From Spirochaetales bacterium Spiro_10 (lineage in GTDB: Bacteria; Spirochaetota; Spirochaetia; Treponematales; Treponemataceae), in the NCBI GenBank assembly GCA_001604405.1, contig LVBL01000019.1, positions 1-64,000 of the forward strand: 64,000 nucleotides of DNA, given 5' to 3'. This document shows positions 53,521 through 62,555 of this stretch, piece after piece (positions within the stretch are counted from its first letter, which is position 1; the number at the start of each line of letters is the position of its first letter). Made by a program: the position numbers and the translations under genes. The notes beneath the pieces are model-generated. The model was given only the letters and a program-made list of their open reading frames with translations, was not told the DNA's origin and ran no database searches.

Positions 53521-53540
53521 GGAAAGGGATGAGTGAGCAA
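53511..53540 (-). promoter_or_regulatory. pepF promoter, leaderless type
   Basis: Minus strand TTGCTC (53535-53540), 18 bases, TATCTT (53511-53516), 6 bases, ATG 53504. The -10 box overlaps that of the divergent MFS gene by two bases. Confidence 0.5.
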
Positions 53541-55757
53541 CTGTCATCGTACCGGATAAAGCGCGGTCGCAGGGTCTTCAACTCGTACAGCGCCGTCAAC
53601 TCGTTCTCGTTCGCCCTCGTCACCGGCAACACCGTTACCCTGTACGCGATGGCCCTCGGGGCGTCGAGCACGGTCGTGGGCCTTCTCGGCGCGTTCATGT
53701 ATCTCTCGTTTTTCGCGATCCCCCTGGGAAAGCTCGGCGTCGCGCGCTCGGGACTCGTCAGGACTTTCGCGAAAAACTGGATGATGCGGAACTGGTCCCT
53801 CCTTCCCCTTCTGGCGATCCCGTACCTCGCGTCCGCCCGGCTTCACGGCGCCGCGATTCTCATGCTCGTCCTTGGCGTGTTCCTCTTCAACCTGTTCAGG
53901 GGCATGGGCCTCGTCGCGAACAATCCGGTCATCGGGTTTCTCGCGCCCGGCAAGGACCGCGGCGAGTACATCGTGCGCCTTTCGCTCATCAACAACGCCA
54001 CGGCGCTCCTCGCGACGCTCTTTCTCGGATTCCTTCTTTGGCACAACGAGGGAATCGAGACCTACAACCTCGTCGTGCTGATCGGAATCGTGACCGGGAT
54101 CGCCGCGTCCGCGCTCCTGTTCAAGCTGCCCGAGCCCGCGTCCCCGCCGCCGGCCGGGGAAACCGCGAGGTCCACGATGCTCTCGTGCGCGCGCGAGGCC
54201 ATGCGCGAGCCGAACTTCAGGCGCTTCGTCGCGAGCTATCTCGTCATCGGACTCGGCATCGGGATGGCGCGTCCGTTCATCGCGGTGTACTGCAAGGCCG
54301 TGTACGCCCAGGGCGACGGCGTCGTCGCCGTCTTCACGGTGTTCTCGAGCCTCGGCGCCCTCGCCATGGGGGCGGTGATGCGCCTCGTCATAGACCGTCT
54401 CGGCGCCCGCCCGATGTACATCATCTTCGCCTCGATAACCCTCGCGAGCCTCGTTCCCGCGATCGTCTCGCCGGGAATCGGCACGGCCCTCTTTCCCTTC
54501 GCGTTTCTCGCGGTTCTGTCCGCCGTCACGAACATGGGCTTCGCCGGACAGGAAAGCGCGGCCCAGGCGTACTTCTTCGCCATGGTCCCCAAGGAGCGCA
54601 TCCTCGACCTCAGCATGGTGTACTACTTCATCCTCGGCGGTACCGGGGCCGCGGGCGCCGTGATGGGAGGAACCTTTCTCGACTTTCTCTCGTCCCTGGG
54701 GCTTTCGCCCGCCGCATCCTTCCGTCTGTTCTTCCTCGTTTGCGTCTGCCTGGTAGCCTGCGGCGTGCGTATCCAGCGCAAGCTCCTCGACATGGGAAGC
54801 TATCCGGTCAGGGACACGCTCGCCGTCCTCTTTTCCCCGCGCGACATGCGCGCCCTGACCCTGTTGCGGAAACTCGACGCGAACGAGGACCCCGACGAGG
54901 AGACCGACATAATCGCCGAGCTCGGGGAGATCGCTTCGACCGTCTCCGCCGAGGAGCTCCTTTCGCGCCTCGCCTCGCCCCGGTTCGCCGTGCGCTACGA
55001 GGCGCTCCAGTCCGTGTCCTCCCTCGAGCGCCTCTCGGGTAGGGTTCGCGACGCCCTGCTCGCGGAGCTCAAGACGGGCGAGTTCTCGACCGCCGCGCTC
55101 GCCGCCCGGCTTCTGGGCCAGTTCCGGGCGCATCAGGCGGTATCGACCCTTCGCGAGGCCCTCAAAAGCCCGGATTATCGCCTCGCCGGGGAGGCGATGC
55201 TCGCGCTCGCGAATCTCGCCGACGCGCGCGGACAGTTCATGGTGAGCGAGGTTCTCCTGTCCACGAACAATCCCTTCATGCTCGTGCGCGGCATACAGGC
55301 GATGGAGGTGTACGGCTCGACCGCCTCCATCCCGATCCTTCTCGACCTGCTCCGCAACGACGCCCTTCCCGAGCACATCGCCGACGAGACGATACTGACG
55401 CTGTCGACCCTCATGCTGGTGCCGAAGAAATTCTATTACGCGTTCGGGGACTTCGTGCGCGAGAGAAAGCGCGCGGGCCTGATCATACTCGACGCCATCG
55501 AGGAGGCCTTTTCCCGGTCAAAAAGGAACGATCCGTCCCTTCGGGGAATCGTTCACGATTTTATGAGCGACCACACCCAGGACAATCCGTTCGTGCGCTG
55601 GCTCCTCGATTTCGGCAAGGGGCGCACGGGCGTGTATTCGGCCCTGTTGATCAGCGTCGCCCTCGATTCCGACCTCAACCGGCTCGAGGCCTTCCGCTTT
55701 TTCCTCTGTTTTTGGGCCGTCTCCCTTTTCGAGAAACCGGCCCTTATTGAAAAGTAA
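53529..55757 (+). CDS. MFS-type membrane protein with C-terminal HEAT-like domain
   Basis: 742 residues. Residues 1-430 hold about twelve membrane segments in an MFS pattern (FALVTGNTVTLYAMALGASS, then RFVASYLVIGLGIGMARPFI). Residues about 455-690 are soluble and made of helical HEAT-like repeats (LSRLASPRFAVRYEALQSVS, STLREALKSPDYRLAGEAML, IPILLDLLRNDALPEHIADE). The soluble half suggests a protein-protein or regulatory role beyond transport. Substrate unknown. Followed 24 bases later by the SH3 lipoprotein gene, which has its own promoter. Confidence 0.85.
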   Translation: MSEQLSSYRIKRGRRVFNSYSAVNSFSFALVTGNTVTLYAMALGASSTVVGLLGAFMYLSFFAIPLGKLGVARSGLVRTFAKNWMMRNWSLLPLLAIPYLASARLHGAAILMLVLGVFLFNLFRGMGLVANNPVIGFLAPGKDRGEYIVRLSLINNATALLATLFLGFLLWHNEGIETYNLVVLIGIVTGIAASALLFKLPEPASPPPAGETARSTMLSCAREAMREPNFRRFVASYLVIGLGIGMARPFIAVYCKAVYAQGDGVVAVFTVFSSLGALAMGAVMRLVIDRLGARPMYIIFASITLASLVPAIVSPGIGTALFPFAFLAVLSAVTNMGFAGQESAAQAYFFAMVPKERILDLSMVYYFILGGTGAAGAVMGGTFLDFLSSLGLSPAASFRLFFLVCVCLVACGVRIQRKLLDMGSYPVRDTLAVLFSPRDMRALTLLRKLDANEDPDEETDIIAELGEIASTVSAEELLSRLASPRFAVRYEALQSVSSLERLSGRVRDALLAELKTGEFSTAALAARLLGQFRAHQAVSTLREALKSPDYRLAGEAMLALANLADARGQFMVSEVLLSTNNPFMLVRGIQAMEVYGSTASIPILLDLLRNDALPEHIADETILTLSTLMLVPKKFYYAFGDFVRERKRAGLIILDAIEEAFSRSKRNDPSLRGIVHDFMSDHTQDNPFVRWLLDFGKGRTGVYSALLISVALDSDLNRLEAFRFFLCFWAVSLFEKPALIEK

Positions 55758-55775
55758 GGGGCGATAGGGTATTCT
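55747..55775 (+). promoter_or_regulatory. Promoter of the SH3 lipoprotein operon, leaderless type
   Basis: TTGAAA (55747-55752), 17 bases, TATTCT (55770-55775), 6 bases, ATG 55782. The -35 box lies in the last codons of the MFS gene. Confidence 0.7.
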
Positions 55776-55781
55776 GGAGCC

Positions 55782-57116
55782 ATGAATACGCATGGCATAC
55801 GCGCGCGCGCGACGTTCGCCGCATTGGCTTTATCCGCGCTTGCGCTCGCGGCCGCCTGTTCCGGCTATATCGGCTACGGGGTGGTAAACTGGTCCGTGCC
55901 CGAGCACTCCCTCGCCGCGGGAGACGTCGTGCCCGTTTTCATCCAGTCGAATATCGGCAAGGTGTACGTCGTCGGCGCGGGCGCCGACCGGAAGGAACGC
56001 GTCGAGCTTCCCCTCTGGCAGATAACCCTCCATAAATCCGCCTCGAAGGCGCGAAAGGCCGCGGCCGCCTTCGGCGACTACCGGTACATCTACGCCACGG
56101 CCAAGGTCGACGGCCTTCCCGTGCGGGCCCAGCCCGACAACACGGCCCGGCAGGTCTATCGCCTCAGACAGGGCCAGAAACTCAGGGTAGTCGCGGTCGG
56201 CAAGGGTCCACCCGTCATAGCGGGCAACGCCCCCCTCGAGGGCGAGTGGCTTTCCGTCCTGACCGACGACGGCTCGGCCGGGTGGTGCTTTTCCTTCAAC
56301 CTCGACGTCTTCGACGAGCGGTCGGGCGGGGCCTCCTCCCTCGCCCCGGCGGACGCGGGCCCGGACGCCCTTCTAGAGTCCGTCCTCGCGCGTTCCTGGG
56401 TTCCCGACTATTACCGCGCCATGGTCGCCTCCGAGCGCGTCGACATCTCCCGCATCCGCCCGCAATGGGGCTTTTTCCCCGGCCGGGACTCGCTCGTCGC
56501 GCGCATAGAGCTCGCCGACGGAGTCGTGTCCTTTCCGTATACGTCGATAGTGAAGACCGGCGACAAGTCGTACCGCTTCGAGGGAAGCACCCTGACCCTC
56601 GAGGTCCGCCGCGACGACACGGTGTTCGCCCAATACACCGACGCGAACGGCATGCCCCAGTCCTTTTTCTTCGTCTCGCTCGACGTGACTGCCGAGGACC
56701 TCATCGAGGCGGAACGCGGACGTCGCGCGGGAGTGATCGGATCGATCCGCTCGGCCGGCCCCGTCTTTGTCTCGGGCAATTACGGCGTCATCCGGTTCCT
56801 GCCCGACGGCGCCTTTCTCTGGAGCGGGTACCAGCTGTTGTCGCCGTCCGTGATACCGGCCGGATCGGGCGGCGGAGGTTCGGTCGAGACGCGCTTCTTC
56901 GTACACGAGTCCCTGTCCGCCGAGTACGACGGGACCCTGACCTTCACGTTCGACTCGAACGGCGCCCAGGTAACCTTCCTCTACGCCCTCGGCCCGCAGG
57001 GCTTGAAGCTCGAGCACGTCGGCCAGAGAAACATAAAGGATTCCGTGGTGACGGCCCGGAACCTCACGCCAACGGTCATCTTCCTGACGCCGGACGCCGA
57101 TCAGGGCGAGCGCTGA
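55782..57116 (+). CDS. SH3-domain lipoprotein
   Basis: 444 residues. Lipobox ALAAAC with Cys26. A bacterial SH3 domain lies at about 105-175 (KVDGLPVRAQPDNTARQVYR, RQGQKLRVVAVG, GEWLSVLTDDGSAGWCFSF), followed by a 250-residue beta-rich domain (PQWGFFPGRDSLVARIELAD, FHLPDG-like turns near the end) seen in related spirochaete lipoproteins. May bind cell wall. The stop overlaps the ABC-F start (TGATG). Confidence 0.85.
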   Translation: MNTHGIRARATFAALALSALALAAACSGYIGYGVVNWSVPEHSLAAGDVVPVFIQSNIGKVYVVGAGADRKERVELPLWQITLHKSASKARKAAAAFGDYRYIYATAKVDGLPVRAQPDNTARQVYRLRQGQKLRVVAVGKGPPVIAGNAPLEGEWLSVLTDDGSAGWCFSFNLDVFDERSGGASSLAPADAGPDALLESVLARSWVPDYYRAMVASERVDISRIRPQWGFFPGRDSLVARIELADGVVSFPYTSIVKTGDKSYRFEGSTLTLEVRRDDTVFAQYTDANGMPQSFFFVSLDVTAEDLIEAERGRRAGVIGSIRSAGPVFVSGNYGVIRFLPDGAFLWSGYQLLSPSVIPAGSGGGGSVETRFFVHESLSAEYDGTLTFTFDSNGAQVTFLYALGPQGLKLEHVGQRNIKDSVVTARNLTPTVIFLTPDADQGER

Positions 57117-59146
57117 TGGCCTTCGTCCAGTTCTCCCGCGTCTCGCTCGCCTTCGGCGACCGGGACATACTCGATACCGTGTCGATGAACCTTGCCTCCG
57201 GCACGAAGGCCGCGCTCGCGGGGGCGAACGGCTCGGGAAAGTCGACGCTGATGAAGGTCCTCTCCGGGGCCATCACGCCCGACTCGGGCGAGCGCGCGAT
57301 CCAGCGCGGCACGACCGTGTCCTATCTGCCGCAATCCGGCATCGTCCATTCCGGCCGTACCCTCGTCGAGGAGGCCGAGACCGCCTTCGCGCGCGGCTAC
57401 GAGCTTGCCGCCCGCCTCGAGTCCCTCGGCGAGGATCTTTCCCGCGAGGACCCCGCGTCGCCGAGGGCCTCCCGTCTCGTCGAGGAGCATCACGAGGTGC
57501 AGCTCGCGCTCGAGGCCCTGCAGTGGCACCGGAGGACCGCCCTCGCGGAGCAGATACTTACCGGACTCGGGTTCGCGAAGGCGGATTTCTCGCGCCGCGT
57601 GGAGGAATTCTCCGGCGGATGGCAGATGCGCGTCGCGCTCGCCAAGATACTCCTCGAGCGTCCCGACATCCTCCTCTTGGACGAACCGACGAACTACCTC
57701 GACCTCGAGGCGAGGGACTGGCTCGAGTCCTGGCTTCGCGACTTCACCGGCGGTTTTCTCGTCGTCAGCCATGACCGCTATTTTCTTGACAGCACCTGCA
57801 CCGAGGTGTACGAGCTGTTCGGCGGGGAACTCAAGCGGTACCCGGGAACCTACACCCAGTACGAAAAGGTCAGAGAGGTCGAGCTTGCCTCGCTCGTCAA
57901 GCGGTACGAGGAACAGCGCGCCGAGATCGAGAAAACCGAGGCCCTTATCGAACGGTTCCGCTACAAGGCGACCAAGGCCGCGATGGTACAGGAGCGGATC
58001 AAGCACCTCGAGAAGATGGAGCGCATCGAGCTCCCCGAGAGCATCAAGCGCATCCACTTCAAGTTCCCGCCGGCGCCGCATACCGGGCGGCTCGTGCTGA
58101 CGGTAGAGGAGCTCACGCGGCGGTACGGCGACCGCTCCGTCATCGATTCCCTCGACTTCGTGCTCGAAAAAGGGGAACGGCTCGTGGTCGTCGGGCGGAA
58201 CGGCGCGGGAAAATCCACCCTGCTCCGCGTTCTCGCCGGGATCGACGCCGACTATTCGGGCACGGTCACGCCGGGCTCGGGCGTCCTTTCGGGGTATTTC
58301 TCGCAGGACAACGCCGAGTCCCTGAGCGGGACGGAACGCATCATCGACCTCCTCGAGTCCGAGGCCCCGACGCACCTCATCCCCCGGCTTCGGGACATGC
58401 TCGGCGCCTTTCTCTTCCGGGGCGACGACATCTTCAAGCAGGTGTGCGTCCTTTCCGGCGGAGAGAAAAGCAGGCTCGCACTCCTGCGCCTGCTGTTGCG
58501 GCCCGTCAACCTTCTCATACTCGACGAGCCGACGAACCACCTCGATCTCCTTTCCAAGGACGTGCTCCTCGGGGCCCTGCGCGATTTCGGCGGCACCGTC
58601 GTCTTCGTCTCGCACGACCGTGCCTTCATCGAGAGCCTCGCCACGCGCGTGCTCGAGCTGACGGCCGATCCCTCGGGCGGGCCCTCGCTCGTACGGAGTT
58701 TCCCCGGCGATTTCCGCTATTACTCGGAGCGTATCGCGCGCGAGGCGGAGACCGCCTCGGCGACCGGCTCGCCGTCGGCACGCTCGCCGTCGCCAGGCGC
58801 GCGCGATGCCCCGGGCGCGAAGCCCGCGCTGGCTTCTCCCGCGGATGACGGAAGCGGCGGGTGCGACGGGCGGCGCATGACCCCCGCCGAGGTGCGCGAG
58901 GCCGACAAACGCCGAAAGTCCGACCTCAGGCGGCTCGAGCGCGAGGAGGAGCGGCTTCTTTCGGAGATCGCCCTCGCGGAGGAATCCCTGCGGGAACATG
59001 AACACGCGCTCGCCGATCCCGCCGTGTACTCGGACGGGCCGAGGTGCAGGGCGGTACAGGAAGAACTCGGGCTCGTCACGGCCCGTATCGAAGAACTCTC
59101 CGCGCGGTGGGAAGCCGTGTCGCGGGACATGGAGGAACTCGCATGA
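57116..59146 (+). CDS. ABC-F family ATP-binding protein
   Basis: 676 residues, no membrane segment. Two ABC domains: first GANGSGKST, signature FSGGWQMRVALAKI and LLLDEPTNYLD; second VGRNGAGKST, LSGGEKSRLALLRLL and LILDEPTNHLD. Between them is the charged ABC-F linker (KRYEEQRAEIEKTEALIERF), and the C-terminus is a coiled coil (residues about 590-676). ABC-F proteins act on the ribosome or in antibiotic resistance and translation control. ATG overlaps the lipoprotein stop; the long upstream frame is out of context. The stop overlaps galE. Confidence 0.93.
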   Translation: MAFVQFSRVSLAFGDRDILDTVSMNLASGTKAALAGANGSGKSTLMKVLSGAITPDSGERAIQRGTTVSYLPQSGIVHSGRTLVEEAETAFARGYELAARLESLGEDLSREDPASPRASRLVEEHHEVQLALEALQWHRRTALAEQILTGLGFAKADFSRRVEEFSGGWQMRVALAKILLERPDILLLDEPTNYLDLEARDWLESWLRDFTGGFLVVSHDRYFLDSTCTEVYELFGGELKRYPGTYTQYEKVREVELASLVKRYEEQRAEIEKTEALIERFRYKATKAAMVQERIKHLEKMERIELPESIKRIHFKFPPAPHTGRLVLTVEELTRRYGDRSVIDSLDFVLEKGERLVVVGRNGAGKSTLLRVLAGIDADYSGTVTPGSGVLSGYFSQDNAESLSGTERIIDLLESEAPTHLIPRLRDMLGAFLFRGDDIFKQVCVLSGGEKSRLALLRLLLRPVNLLILDEPTNHLDLLSKDVLLGALRDFGGTVVFVSHDRAFIESLATRVLELTADPSGGPSLVRSFPGDFRYYSERIAREAETASATGSPSARSPSPGARDAPGAKPALASPADDGSGGCDGRRMTPAEVREADKRRKSDLRRLEREEERLLSEIALAEESLREHEHALADPAVYSDGPRCRAVQEELGLVTARIEELSARWEAVSRDMEELA

Positions 59147-60132
59147 AGGTACTGATAATCGGCGGCGCCGGCTACATCGGGAGCCACGTAACGAAGGCGA
59201 TGGCCTTGGCGGGCCACGAGGTGACGGTATTCGATAACCTGTCGTCGGGGCTTTTGGTGAATCTCCTGCCTGCCGCCGCCTTTATCGCGGGCGACATCAG
59301 GCATGCCGACGACATCTCGGCTGCCTTCTCCCGCGGGTTCGACGCGTGCGTGCACCTTGCCGCGTTCAAGGCCGTGGGCGAGTCGATGGTCGAGCCGGAG
59401 AAGTATTCGGTCAACAACCTTTCCGGCACCATCAATATCCTGAACGCGGCCTCCGCGAGCGGGTGCCGCAAGATCGTGTTCTCGTCGTCGGCCGCCGTGT
59501 TCGGCTCGCCGGAGTACGTCCCCATCGACGAGGACCATCCGAAAAACCCCGAAAGCTATTACGGCTTCACGAAACTCGAGATCGAGCGCATCCTCGCCTG
59601 GTATGACTCCATACGCGGCATCAAGTTCGCCGCGCTCCGCTATTTCAACGCGGCGGGCTACGATCCGAGCGGTGACATCGTGGGACTCGAGCGGAACCCG
59701 CAAAACCTCCTTCCCATCGTCATGGAAGTGGCGATGGGCTGGCGGAAGGAACTCCAGATCTTCGGCAACGACTACGATACCCGCGACGGTACCTGCCTTC
59801 GCGACTACGTCCATGTTTCCGATCTGGCCGACGCGCACGTGAACGCCCTTGCCTACCTCGAGCGCGAGGGCAAAAGCCTCGCGGTCAATCTCGGAAGCGA
59901 GAAGGGCGTTACCGTCACCGAGATGGTCGAGGCGGCGCGCCGCGTCACGGGCAGGGACATCCCGGCCCGGTATACGGGACGGCGCGCGGGGGACGCGTCG
60001 TCGCTCATCCCGACGTCCGCGCTCGCGAGATCGCTCATCGGATGGAATCCCCGGCTCTCGGACGTCGACACCCTGATCAAGTCGACCTGGGACGTATACC
60101 GCACGTACCGCACGCCGACCGAGCGCGCGTAA
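59143..60132 (+). CDS. galE: UDP-glucose 4-epimerase
   Basis: 329 residues, extended short-chain dehydrogenase fold. NAD motif GGAGYIGSH near the N-terminus; Ser in SSSAAVFG and the YxxxK pair in SYYGFTKLE form the catalytic site; LRYFNAAGYDPSG and TRDGTCLRDYVHVSDLADAH are GalE hallmarks. Interconverts UDP-glucose and UDP-galactose for surface sugars. ATG overlaps the ABC-F stop. Confidence 0.95.
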   Translation: MKVLIIGGAGYIGSHVTKAMALAGHEVTVFDNLSSGLLVNLLPAAAFIAGDIRHADDISAAFSRGFDACVHLAAFKAVGESMVEPEKYSVNNLSGTINILNAASASGCRKIVFSSSAAVFGSPEYVPIDEDHPKNPESYYGFTKLEIERILAWYDSIRGIKFAALRYFNAAGYDPSGDIVGLERNPQNLLPIVMEVAMGWRKELQIFGNDYDTRDGTCLRDYVHVSDLADAHVNALAYLEREGKSLAVNLGSEKGVTVTEMVEAARRVTGRDIPARYTGRRAGDASSLIPTSALARSLIGWNPRLSDVDTLIKSTWDVYRTYRTPTERA

Positions 60133-60143
60133 AGGAGAGACGC

Positions 60144-61397
60144 ATGGACACGAACGACGCGCGCGAGGAACTTGACCGGCTGTCCGCCTGGATAGCGGGA
60201 CAGACGGAGGGAATGGTCGCGTTGCAGAAGACGCTTACCGCGATACCCGCCATGGCGCCCGAGTCGGGCGGGGAGGGCGAGCTCGCCAAGTGCGAGGCCC
60301 TCGAGCGCTTCCTTTCTTCCCTCGGATTCGACCGGTTCGAGCGGCATGACGCCCCCGATCCCCGCGTACCCTCGGGTCTTCGCCCGAATCTTGTCGTCAC
60401 CGTTCCCGGCGCCTGCGACGACCGGTCCGTCTGGATCATGACGCATCTCGACGTCGTTCCTCCGGGAGAGATGGAACAGTGGAAAACCGACCCCTGGACC
60501 GTCGTCGAGCGGGACGGGCGCCTGTACGGGCGCGGCGTCGAGGACAACCAGCAGGGACTCGTCGCCTCGGTGTTCGCCGCCCTTTCCTTCGTCAAGTGCG
60601 GGATCGTGCCGCCGTACCCGGTCAAGCTCCTTTTCGTCGCCGACGAGGAGGTCGGTTCCGCCTACGGTATCCAGTACCTGCTTCGGGAGAGGCGACTTTT
60701 CGCGGCGGACGATCTCGTGCTTATCCCCGACGGCGGAGACGAAACGGGCTCCACCATCGAGATCGCCGAGAAAAACCTCCTGTGGCTCCGTTTCTCCACG
60801 AAGGGCATCCAGACGCACGGTTCGCGGCCCGATCAGGGCGCGAACGCCCATCTTGCCGCCTGCGATCTCGCCGTCTCGGTCAACGGCCTCGAGCGGGTGT
60901 TTGACCGTCGCGATCCCCTCTTCGATCCCGACCGTTCGACCTTCCAGCCGACCAAAAAAGAGGCGAACGTCCCGAACTTCAACACCATACCCGGCGACGA
61001 CGTCATGTGCATGGATTGCCGCATCCTGCCGTCCTACGGCCTGGACTACGTGCGCGCGGAGATATCCCGAATCGCCCGGGAGGTGGAAGCCCGCCACGGC
61101 GTCACGATTTCCTGGACCGAGGAACAGGCCGTCGAGTCCCGGGCTACCGCTCCGGACGCGCCCGTCGTTACCGCCCTGCGCCGCGCCGTCAAGGCCGTGT
61201 ACGGCGTCGAGGCCCGTCCCATCGGCGTCGGAGGCGGCACCGTCGGTGCGTACCTGAGAAACGCGGGGATCGACGCCGTCGTGTGGAGCCGGCTCGACGA
61301 AACCGCGCACCAACCGAACGAATACTGCCTTATCGACAACCTGGTCGGGGATGCCCGCGTCATGGCCGCCTTTTCGCTCGGCGCGCGCGGGGCGTAG
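60144..61397 (+). CDS. M20 family metallopeptidase (ArgE/DapE/dipeptidase type)
   Basis: 417 residues. Zinc-site motifs MTHLDVVPPGE (His, Asp), YGRGVEDNQQG (bridging Asp), ADEEVGSAYG (catalytic and metal Glu) and a C-terminal DETAHQPNEYC (His). The dimerisation domain is present between them. AAGGAG precedes ATG 60144. Substrate is a small peptide or acyl amino acid; DapE itself is possible but not indicated. Probably in the galE operon (11-base gap) and followed by the KamA-type gene after 3 bases. Confidence 0.9.
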   Translation: MDTNDAREELDRLSAWIAGQTEGMVALQKTLTAIPAMAPESGGEGELAKCEALERFLSSLGFDRFERHDAPDPRVPSGLRPNLVVTVPGACDDRSVWIMTHLDVVPPGEMEQWKTDPWTVVERDGRLYGRGVEDNQQGLVASVFAALSFVKCGIVPPYPVKLLFVADEEVGSAYGIQYLLRERRLFAADDLVLIPDGGDETGSTIEIAEKNLLWLRFSTKGIQTHGSRPDQGANAHLAACDLAVSVNGLERVFDRRDPLFDPDRSTFQPTKKEANVPNFNTIPGDDVMCMDCRILPSYGLDYVRAEISRIAREVEARHGVTISWTEEQAVESRATAPDAPVVTALRRAVKAVYGVEARPIGVGGGTVGAYLRNAGIDAVVWSRLDETAHQPNEYCLIDNLVGDARVMAAFSLGARGA

Positions 61398-61400
61398 GCG

Positions 61401-62417
61401 ATGGCGAGCGACTGGCGCGAGGATACGGCCGGTACGGGGGCGGTATACCTACCGGTAGGTATACCAAAGGCCTTTCAAACCCTCATCGACGAGGCGGCTA
61501 CACCATCCTCGGCGGCAGCCCTTTCGCGCCAGATAGTGCCCTCCGGGGAGGAACGCGACATCAAGAGCGGGGAAACCGCCGATCCGCTCGGCGAATCCCG
61601 GTACTGCGTTACCCCCCGGCTCGTCCATCAATATCCGAATCGCGTGCTCCTCCTGACGACGGGGGCCTGTCTCGGGTATTGCCGCTACTGTTTCAGGCGC
61701 ACCTTTACCGGCAGGGGCATCGGCTTTATCGGGCCCGGCGAACTCGCCGAGGTTCTGGACTACCTCGTCGCGAATCCCGCGGTACAGGAGATCCTCGTAT
61801 CGGGAGGTGATCCGCTTGTCGCGACGGACGGGGAGCTTGTCGAGCTCCTTTCGGCGATCAGGCGCGTCCGCCCCGACCTCCTGCTCCGCCTCTGCACGAG
61901 GGCGAACGTGTTCGCGCCGGAACGGTTTACGGATTCCCTCGTATCCCGATTGCGCGGACTTCGGCCTCTGTGGGTCATCCCCCATATCAATCATCCCGCC
62001 GAACTGGGCCGGGCCCAGACCGATTCCCTGAGAAAGCTCGTCGATTCGGGCATCCCGATCCAGTCCCAGACCGTGTTGCTCAGGGGGGTGAACGATTCCG
62101 CGACGACCCTGGCCGACTTGTTCCACCGTCTTGTCTGTCTCGGCGTCAAGCCGGGCTATCTTTTCCAGTGCGACCTTGCCCTCGGGGTGTCGTCGTTCCG
62201 TGTTCCCCTCTCCGAGGGGATGGCTATCTGGAGGACCTTGCGGGAGCTCCTTTCGGGGCTTTCCCTGCCGGAATACGCCGTGGACCTGCCCGGTGGCGGC
62301 GGGAAGTTCCCCCTCTCCGTTCCGGCCCTCTGTGACAGAATAGCGGATTCACCCGAAAGGGATGTCCTTGCGGTTCATGGACTTGATGGAAAAGTATACA
62401 CCTACCCGCGTACATAG
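61401..62417 (+). CDS. KamA/EpmB-type radical SAM protein
   Basis: 338 residues. The [4Fe-4S] cluster motif is CLGYCRYCFR; VSGGDPLVAT is the SAM-binding GGDP motif; RLCTRANVFAPERF and WVIPHINHPAEL match lysine 2,3-aminomutase. The protein is short like EpmB, which converts Lys for EF-P modification, and lacks the C-terminal extension of clostridial KamA. The late segment DLPGGGGKFPL holds the substrate-contact motif (PGGGGK, with the PLP Lys in the family). A 24-bp perfect palindrome covers codons 15-22. Ribosome site weak; likely coupled to the M20 gene. Confidence 0.88.
   Translation: MASDWREDTAGTGAVYLPVGIPKAFQTLIDEAATPSSAAALSRQIVPSGEERDIKSGETADPLGESRYCVTPRLVHQYPNRVLLLTTGACLGYCRYCFRRTFTGRGIGFIGPGELAEVLDYLVANPAVQEILVSGGDPLVATDGELVELLSAIRRVRPDLLLRLCTRANVFAPERFTDSLVSRLRGLRPLWVIPHINHPAELGRAQTDSLRKLVDSGIPIQSQTVLLRGVNDSATTLADLFHRLVCLGVKPGYLFQCDLALGVSSFRVPLSEGMAIWRTLRELLSGLSLPEYAVDLPGGGGKFPLSVPALCDRIADSPERDVLAVHGLDGKVYTYPRT
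61442..61465. repeat. 24-bp perfect palindrome within the KamA-type gene
   Basis: The half GGTATACCTACC is followed directly by its exact reverse complement. It codes for VYLPVGIP with codons such as CTA and ATA that are rare in this GC-rich window. It starts 42 bases after the ATG. Could be an operator or a folded mRNA element. Confidence 0.9.
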
Positions 62418-62418
62418 T

Positions 62419-62447
62419 ATGAAATAATAGACAGCCCTCTGTATAAT
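62419..62447 (+). promoter_or_regulatory. Possible sigma-70 promoter upstream of the RpoS-like gene
   Basis: ATGAAA (62419-62424), 17 bases, TATAAT (62442-62447) in a very AT-rich gap directly after the KamA-type stop. It gives a leader of about 100 bases that contains the sigma-54 promoter. Confidence 0.45.
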
Positions 62448-62519
62448 AATGTTTTTCTCCATTCCATATTCTGTTCTTATACATAGAAATACGAAATAGT
62501 CCCTTCGTTGATCCGAACA

Positions 62520-62536
62520 TGGCACGGTTCTTGCTT
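62520..62536 (+). promoter_or_regulatory. Sigma-54 (-24/-12) promoter of the RpoS-like gene
   Basis: TGGCACGGTTCTTGCTT matches the consensus TGGCACG-N4-TTGCW with correct spacing between the GG and GC elements. Predicted start near 62546, ten bases before ATG 62556, with a GGGGG ribosome site between. Confidence 0.8.
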
Positions 62537-62555
62537 GTAGCTAGCGGGGGAACGT

